Of a stretch of 64,000 nucleotides of DNA, positions 58,682 through 64,000 are shown one piece after another. The stretch covers positions 113,478,302 to 113,542,301 of the forward strand of contig NC_133164.1 in NCBI RefSeq assembly GCF_040802235.1, written 5' to 3'. Below the pieces are notes generated by a model that searched no databases, was not told the DNA's origin, and saw only the letters and a program-made list of their open reading frames with translations. The DNA is from Manis javanica. Taxonomy: Eukaryota; Chordata; Mammalia; Pholidota; Manidae. The translations under genes were made by a program, and so were the position numbers. Positions within the stretch are counted from its first letter, which is position 1; each line of letters begins with the position of its first letter.

Positions 58682-59052
58682 CATTTTTCAACCTGATAAA
58701 AACCCCTGGGGTTTGACTGGATTCACACGGGCCCTCTCCCTAATCTGACCACGTACTAGAGCCCACTTGTGCCAGTTTACACAGCCACACCTCCTGCGGG
58801 AGCTGGCAATAGGCTGCAGTGGCAGCATTTACACCATGAAAACTGGCAAATACTGCAAAGCGGGCTGTGTGCCTCCCTCTCTCCGGACTCCACAGAGCTG
58901 GCCTTCAGCCTTCACGACCGCACCACTCACGGGTCTCTGTAGGAATGAGACTACCTTTCTTACCATCTCTCCCTCTCTCTGTTATAAAGGGTGCTACCCT
59001 TAAACGCACAAGCGGAAGTCACTGATATCCTTAATGCCCCCTCCAGCCAGAG
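58682..59052. other. No recognised gene or repeat
   Basis: I see nothing identifiable. Confidence 0.45.
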
Positions 59053-59236
59053 GGTCTCAGAGGACAGCGTATATCAGTATCTCCCCTTGAGGGCTCCTTA
59101 AATCACAGTTCGAGGAGTCTCTCCTCTGAGTTCCTAATTCAGGAGTTCGGCGGGGCCCCGGACTCTGCATTTCTCCTAAATGCCCCAGGAGATGTTGGTA
59201 CCACTAGCCTGGGGACCACGTTTTGAGGACCACTGT
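59053..59236 (+). mobile_element. hAT-Charlie MITE (MER5-type)
   Basis: 'gggtctcagaggacagcgta', 'ttcctaattcaggagttcgg', 'ccccggactctgcatttctc' and the closing 'acgttttgaggaccactg' region. Confidence 0.6.
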
Positions 59237-60344
59237 TCCATGCGGTCTCAGAGAACAGCCTTGATGACCCACATGACTTTGAGTACGAATTCTGTGCACT
59301 TTGAGGTGATGCTTCCATCCCTCATGTTGAAACCTTGCAAGATGCAAACTGTAACCATGTCTGGGCTGCTTGTATTCTAGTTGCTTTATTTCTCTTGGGT
59401 CCTTTGAAGATCGGTTGTGGGATCTTTGTGAGCCACAGTTAATGAAGTAATCTCAAATGTGGAATACTAAGTAACAGGGCAGATTTCCAAGCTCAGCCTG
59501 GGCCTCTTTAGGCACTGTAACCAGTCATCTAGGAACAGAGGAACAGTTTAACAAGAAAATTTTCTTAAAAACATGAAGAAAAATGTTCTAAAGTGAAATC
59601 ATCAAAAAAAATTGAAAGTCAAAACAAAATTTGTTAAAGGACAAAGGCCATAAACAGATGAGTTTCCAAAATGCTGAAGGGAAGCATTTTCAGATGTCAG
59701 TGTCACCAGGGTTCAGATGCCACACGTCCAGATTCAGCTGTCTTTGCAGGCGCTCTGTGTCCGCCCTCCAGACCCACATCAAAGCAGGACTCTGTGCTTC
59801 CTTCTGTGCCCTGGAGAAAAGATGCCAACCTGTTGTGAGCTGTGTAAGGTTTATGGACTGTGAGAGGGTCTACGGTGCACACCACTCAGCACTTCTGCCC
59901 CCAACTCGCCATTAGGCATCTGCTCCCAAATTTCTCTGCTTGGGTGCCAGCTGCAGAGCCTTACTCTCTCTTTGTTTACTGCCACACGTGCAGCCGAGTG
60001 GAGACCACAGCTGCCTTTTCCAGTGCAGCGCCAAATGGTTTAGCTCGTCTCAGCTCCCCGAGCCCAGCCACCAGCTGACCCAGGCCCCCAGAAGGCTCGG
60101 GAGAGCACTTTACCAAAGCTGACCGCTTGCAGAGGGATTTCACCATGAGGGGCCTGGCAGGAACAGACGAGTTCTCCACTGGGGTAATTTGAAGATAATT
60201 CAATTGAGAGACCATTTACAAAGGCGCAGGCAGGGCCTGGGGAAGCACTCCGGAGTAGGAGGTGGGCTGACTTACTACCCTGCGGCAGGAAGAATTCCCA
60301 GAGGCCATCCAGTGAGTCACAGCTTTGTGGAGTCCCCCCTCCTT
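59237..60344. other. No recognised gene or repeat
   Basis: I see nothing identifiable. Overlapping frames near 59860-60350 lack domains. Confidence 0.45.
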
Positions 60345-60696
60345 GCATGTGGGTAGACCCTATGATTTGCTGCTAGCCAACAGGATAGAGCAGACAGGAT
60401 GGACGTCACTTCTGTGACTTGCGTAAAGACTCTGTTATAGGAGACGGAGGAGAGAGTCTCCTGCTCGCCTTGAGGAAGTAATCTGAGAGTGGCCCTTGGC
60501 TGACAGCCAGCAAAGCAGGGCCCTCAGTCCTAGAACTGCAAGAGCTAAATTCTGCCAGTTACCATGCGAGCTTAGAAGAGAACCCCCAGCTCCAGGAAGG
60601 AATGCAGTCTGGCCCAGACCTAAGTTGTTGCCTTGAGGAACTCTGAGCAGAGCACCCAGCTAAGCCACACCCAGAAGCCTGACTCCAGGAACTATG
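60345..60696 (+). mobile_element. MLT1-type LTR, 5' piece (interrupted)
   Basis: The central MLT1 region ('cagttaccatgcgagcttag', 'ttgccttgaggaactctgag', 'cacccagctaagccacaccc', 'gcctgactccaggaacta') stops where the MST LTR begins. It resumes after that LTR. Confidence 0.7.
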
Positions 60697-61057
60697 TGTT
60701 GCGGACTGGATGTGGGTATTGCCCCCAAATCCATATGCTGAAATCCTAACTCCCAATGCAATAGTGCTGGGGAGTGGGGCCTTTACAAAGTCATTAGGTC
60801 ATGAGGGTGGAGCCCTCAGAAACAGGATTAGTGCCTTTATAAAGGAGACTCCAGAGAGCAACCTTTTGCCTTCTTTCTGCCTTGAGGACACAGTGAGAAG
60901 GTGGCCATATGCCACTGGAAGAGGGTCCTCAGCAGAATTCCATCTGCTGGCACCCTGCTTTCAGACTTCCCAGCCCCAGAACCCTGAGAAGGAAATTTCT
61001 GCTGTTTGTAAGCCAGCCCACGGTACTTGGGTATGGTAGCCCTTATGGACTAAGACA
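60697..61057 (+). mobile_element. MST-type MaLR solo LTR nested in MLT1
   Basis: Sense MST order: 'tgttgcggactggatgtg', 'tgctgaaatcctaactccca', 'gtcattaggtcatgagggtg', 'gagccctcagaaacaggatt', 'aggacacagtgagaaggtgg' and the terminal 'tggactaagaca'. A complete solo LTR. Confidence 0.85.
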
Positions 61058-61140
61058 ATGTGACATAATAAATATGTATTGTTCTAAGTCGCTAGTTTGT
61101 GGTAATTCATTACGTAGCAATAGGAAGCCATTACATATCC
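61058..61140 (+). mobile_element. MLT1-type LTR, 3' piece
   Basis: 'acataataaatatgtattg', 'ttctaagtcgctagtttgtg' and 'gtagcaataggaagccatta' are the 3' end of the LTR interrupted at 60696. Confidence 0.75.
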
Positions 61141-61901
61141 TGAGACCCCTGAGGCAAGGGGGAGTTGCAGGAACCTGAAAGCAAAGAGGGCAGCTGACTA
61201 GAACCAGGGCCTCTGGTAGCACGGCCAACCTGTGGTGGCCTGCGTCGGGGGGAGCTGGGGAGTGAGGGCCCTGACTTCACGCTCGCCCTGTCGCTCGCCC
61301 CTGCCAGTGCTCCCATTAGTGAGGGAAGGCAGGGTCGGGGCCAACTGATATGGTCTCATGGGTCAGCTTCTTGGAGCATAAAAGGGTCGAGAAGGATAGA
61401 CAGCAGATTTGGAGGGGCCAACGGAATATATTTCTAGCACCAGGGGATTCTCAGGTCAGCAATAGGAAAAGCAAGTGTTCCTTCATATTGTTACCTACAT
61501 AAATGGACAGTTAAGGTTTTGTTAAAGTTTTGTTTTTCATGGTAGAATTAATAAAGTATCCTACAAACGAAAATGACTTAAATCTTGATTTTTGTCCCTT
61601 GTTAAGTGAGCTAAGCAGAGTGTGATCTCCTATAACTTGCTTCACTCAAGAGGTCCGTGTACTATAACTAGACTTCAGGCTCCAGCATTGTTCAAGGTCT
61701 AGAAGGAGGCCGTTCATAGAATCAGGCTGGCCACCAGTCAGACAGCTCTGAGCAACTGGGTGAATGAGGTAGTTTCTAGAACAGACTCAATGTTATTTTT
61801 TCCCAGTTATTCCTTAGAAGGTACAGTTTATTCACTGCTCTGGTGAGAATGGTTTGTTTAAACACACTGTATCTTACTCGGCAGCTGTAGAGCTCAGGAC
61901 C
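61141..61901. other. No recognised gene or repeat
   Basis: I see nothing identifiable. Confidence 0.45.
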
Positions 61902-62333
61902 CGTATTAGTCCGCTAGGGCTGCCCTGACAAAGCCCCACTGGCGGGGGAGTTTAAACAACAGGAATGCATTGTCTCACAGTTCTGGGGACTAAAGGCCCA
62001 GGATCAAGGCACTGGCAGGTTGGTTCCTCCTGAGGGCTGTGAGGGCCCATCTGCTCCAGGCCTGTCTCCCGGCTCCTGGTAACCTCAGGCTTCCTTGGCC
62101 TATAGCCGACGCTCTCCCTGTCTTCACATTGTGTTTTCTCTGAGCGTCTATCTCTGTCCAAATGTCTCTTTTTCATAAAGACACAGTTGTATTGGGTTAG
62201 AGCCCAGTCTAATGACCTCCTTTTAACTCAATCATCTCTGCAAAGACCCTGTTTCCAAAGAAGATCACATTCAAAGTCCTAAAGGCTAGGGCTTGAACAT
62301 CTTTGCAGGGAGGACACAATTCAACCCATAAGA
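61902..62333 (-). mobile_element. MLT1 MaLR solo LTR, reverse
   Basis: Antisense MLT1: 'gtattagtccgctagggctg', 'gtctcacagttctggggact', 'ttggttcctcctgagggctg', 'ctaatgacctccttttaact' and the terminal 'ggacacaattcaacccata'. Essentially full length. Confidence 0.9.
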
Positions 62334-62394
62334 GGATCTGATACCAACCAACCTGCATTTTACTGTATTGAATTGTTATTCAACTCAGTTTAAA

Positions 62395-63070
62395 GGCAAA
62401 GCCAATGCAAAGACCCCAGTGAATCTTCATTCGTTGCTGATTGAGAATGTAAAATGATACAGCTACATTGGAAAATAGTTTGACAGTTACTTAAAAAATA
62501 TACCTACCGTATGACCCAGCCATTCCTCTTCTAGGTATCTACTCAGGAGAAATGAAAATATAAGTCTACTCAAAATCTCACATACACACATATTCGAAGT
62601 GCCATCATTCATGATAACCTGAACTGGAGACACTTGAAAAGTGTGTCGCCTGTGAATAGATAAGCAGTTATGTGCTACATCCACACAATGGAATATCATT
62701 TAGCCATAAAAAGGAACAAACCACTGATACATGTTACCTCATGGATGAACCTTGAAACATTATACAAAGTGGGAGAAACCCACTGCAAAGATCACACTCT
62801 GTATGAATCCATTTATATAAAATGTGCAGAAAAGGCAAACCCATAGAGACAGAAAGTGGTTTACTGGATCTGGGAGTGGGAATGGGGTATACCTGTAAAC
62901 AGGGAAGAGGGATCTTACTGGGGGAGAGAGAAGTTTCTGCAACTGGATTGTAGTGATGGTTGCACAAGTCAGTAAATTAACTAAAAATCATATGATTGTA
63001 CACTTAAAATGGGTGAATTTTATGGTATGTGAATTATATCTCAATAACAGTTCTTAAAAAAAAAACCTCC
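62395..63070 (+). mobile_element. Old L1 3' end, sense
   Basis: ORF2 C-terminal region and 3' UTR: 'atgacccagccattcctctt', 'cacaatggaatatcatttag', 'gtacacttaaaatgggtgaa', 'ttatggtatgtgaattatat' and a terminal A-run at about 63056-63065. A classic L1M 3' end. Confidence 0.85.
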
Positions 63071-63149
63071 CAGTGTCCTTAAGGTAAAATTCACTCTTAC
63101 CATTTATAGGATGTTCTTTAACAGCATGTTAAATATACCGTAGTCTGTT

Positions 63150-63370
63150 CTCTATCCGAGAAAAGTGATAGTTGGAAAAAAGCTCAGGATTTGCTTGTAT
63201 GTACACAGGAATTTTTCTGGAAGGTAACACAAGAATTTGGTAGCAGTGGTTTTCCCTGGGGAGTGGGAATAGGCTGGGTCTTTTCCCTGTAAAACCTTTT
63301 GTATCTTCTAAATTTGGCATCATGTGCATGTGTTTGATAACACAGGTAATTAAACATTTTTTAAAGTATC
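63150..63370 (+). mobile_element. L1ME/HAL1-like 3' end
   Basis: 'tttttctggaaggtaacaca', 'gcagtggttttccctgggga' and 'catcatgtgcatgtgtttga' resemble the 3' end of old L1ME/HAL1 copies. Confidence 0.5.
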
Positions 63371-64000
63371 AGTGCGCCACAAACCACAATACATGCCCAG
63401 TATTGAAGATGACATTCCAGAAAATAATAAGAGTGGATTTTTTCTACATGGACAAGCCTGTCACTCAACTGGCAATCCTTCCTGATCCGATATTTGGCCT
63501 TTTGTGCTAAGAATAGTTTATTCACCTCCACTGATGAGCCACTTTCCACAGGGTCCATGTCTTAATTACATACATGGTCATGTTCAAGAGATTTTGTGTC
63601 TTTCTGGTCTTCCTGCCCACTTCATATGGGGAAATTGGCAAATATTCTTTCATGCAGACTATTCCAGGGCAAGGTACTACTTAAACATTAAATCATTAAG
63701 ATAATAAATGTGATTGGGAGGTGGGTGGGGAGGCCCTATTTATATATTTGCACTCTTTTTGGAATACCTGCTGGGCCAGAGTTTAAAGGGGAAATCATGC
63801 ATTACACTCTTTGCTTTTTCCTTTTGGCAATGCTGGCTGCTGGGGAGGATGTTTATGTTACTGTTTATTGAGTTCTCCTTATTCCCTCTTTGTTGTTAAA
63901 ACAACATCGTGCAAATCGAAAACAAGGTAAGTTTATTCGAAGTGCAATACAATCACCACTGAAGAGATTCCTATAATCAAGCCATTTGTTTCTAAAGAAA
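63371..64000. other. No recognised gene or repeat
   Basis: I see nothing identifiable to the window end. Confidence 0.45.

Noticed and set aside
1..64000. CRISPR array, bacterial operon or phage-like system
   Set aside because: No regularly spaced direct repeats and no dense gene packing; the repeat content is mammalian throughout.

Overview
The window reads as eutherian mammal nuclear DNA, intergenic or deep intronic. I recognise no intact protein-coding gene, rRNA or tRNA. Nearly everything identifiable is a transposable-element remnant: L1 of several ages, L2, MIR, MER20 and MER5-type hAT-Charlie MITEs, and MaLR/ERVL and ERV1-like LTRs. MIR, L2, MLT1, MLT2 and MER20 together mark a placental mammal. 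No Alu, B1/B2, Bov-tA, ERE or carnivore tRNA-Lys SINE was seen. The 3' end of the youngest L1 and the LTR-derived retroposon at 10.1-11.1 kb resemble elements I associate, from memory only, with pangolins (Manis). That host call is weak.

Layout. 0-6.4 kb: a MIR, an old L1, a dense CpG island (about 2.0-2.6 kb) with a good splice-donor match, then L1/L2 pieces. This island is the only promoter-like locus in the window. 6.4-10.1 kb: mostly unassigned. 10.13-11.07 kb: a 910-bp poly(A) retroposon with a perfect 15-bp target-site duplication (TSD), built from two tandem LTR-like U3-R blocks. 11-29 kb: sparse old repeats (MIR, MLT1, L1M, MLT2, two ERV1-like LTRs). 29.9-32 kb: GA and CA simple repeats and an L2. 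34.5-36.3 kb: an L1M split by an MLT1 LTR. 36.96-42.98 kb: a nearly full-length L1 in minus orientation with both termini and a 13-bp TSD; its ORFs are broken and the N-terminal part of its endonuclease is missing. 45-49.8 kb: an ERV1-like LTR, a hAT MITE, an MLT2-type LTR, and a palindrome interrupted by a 5'-truncated L1 that carries a 59-bp LTR-derived patch. 49.9-57.3 kb: L2, MIRs, an internally deleted L1M and another L2. 58.5-63.4 kb: MER20, a hAT MITE, an MST LTR nested in an MLT1, another MLT1, and L1M 3' ends.

No genes act together here. The biology is retrotransposition history: L1 copying itself, L1 apparently mobilising an LTR-derived transcript, and elements landing inside older elements. 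Boundaries of old repeats are approximate because they were placed by eye against remembered consensus sequences. Boundaries stated with TSDs were read directly from the sequence.
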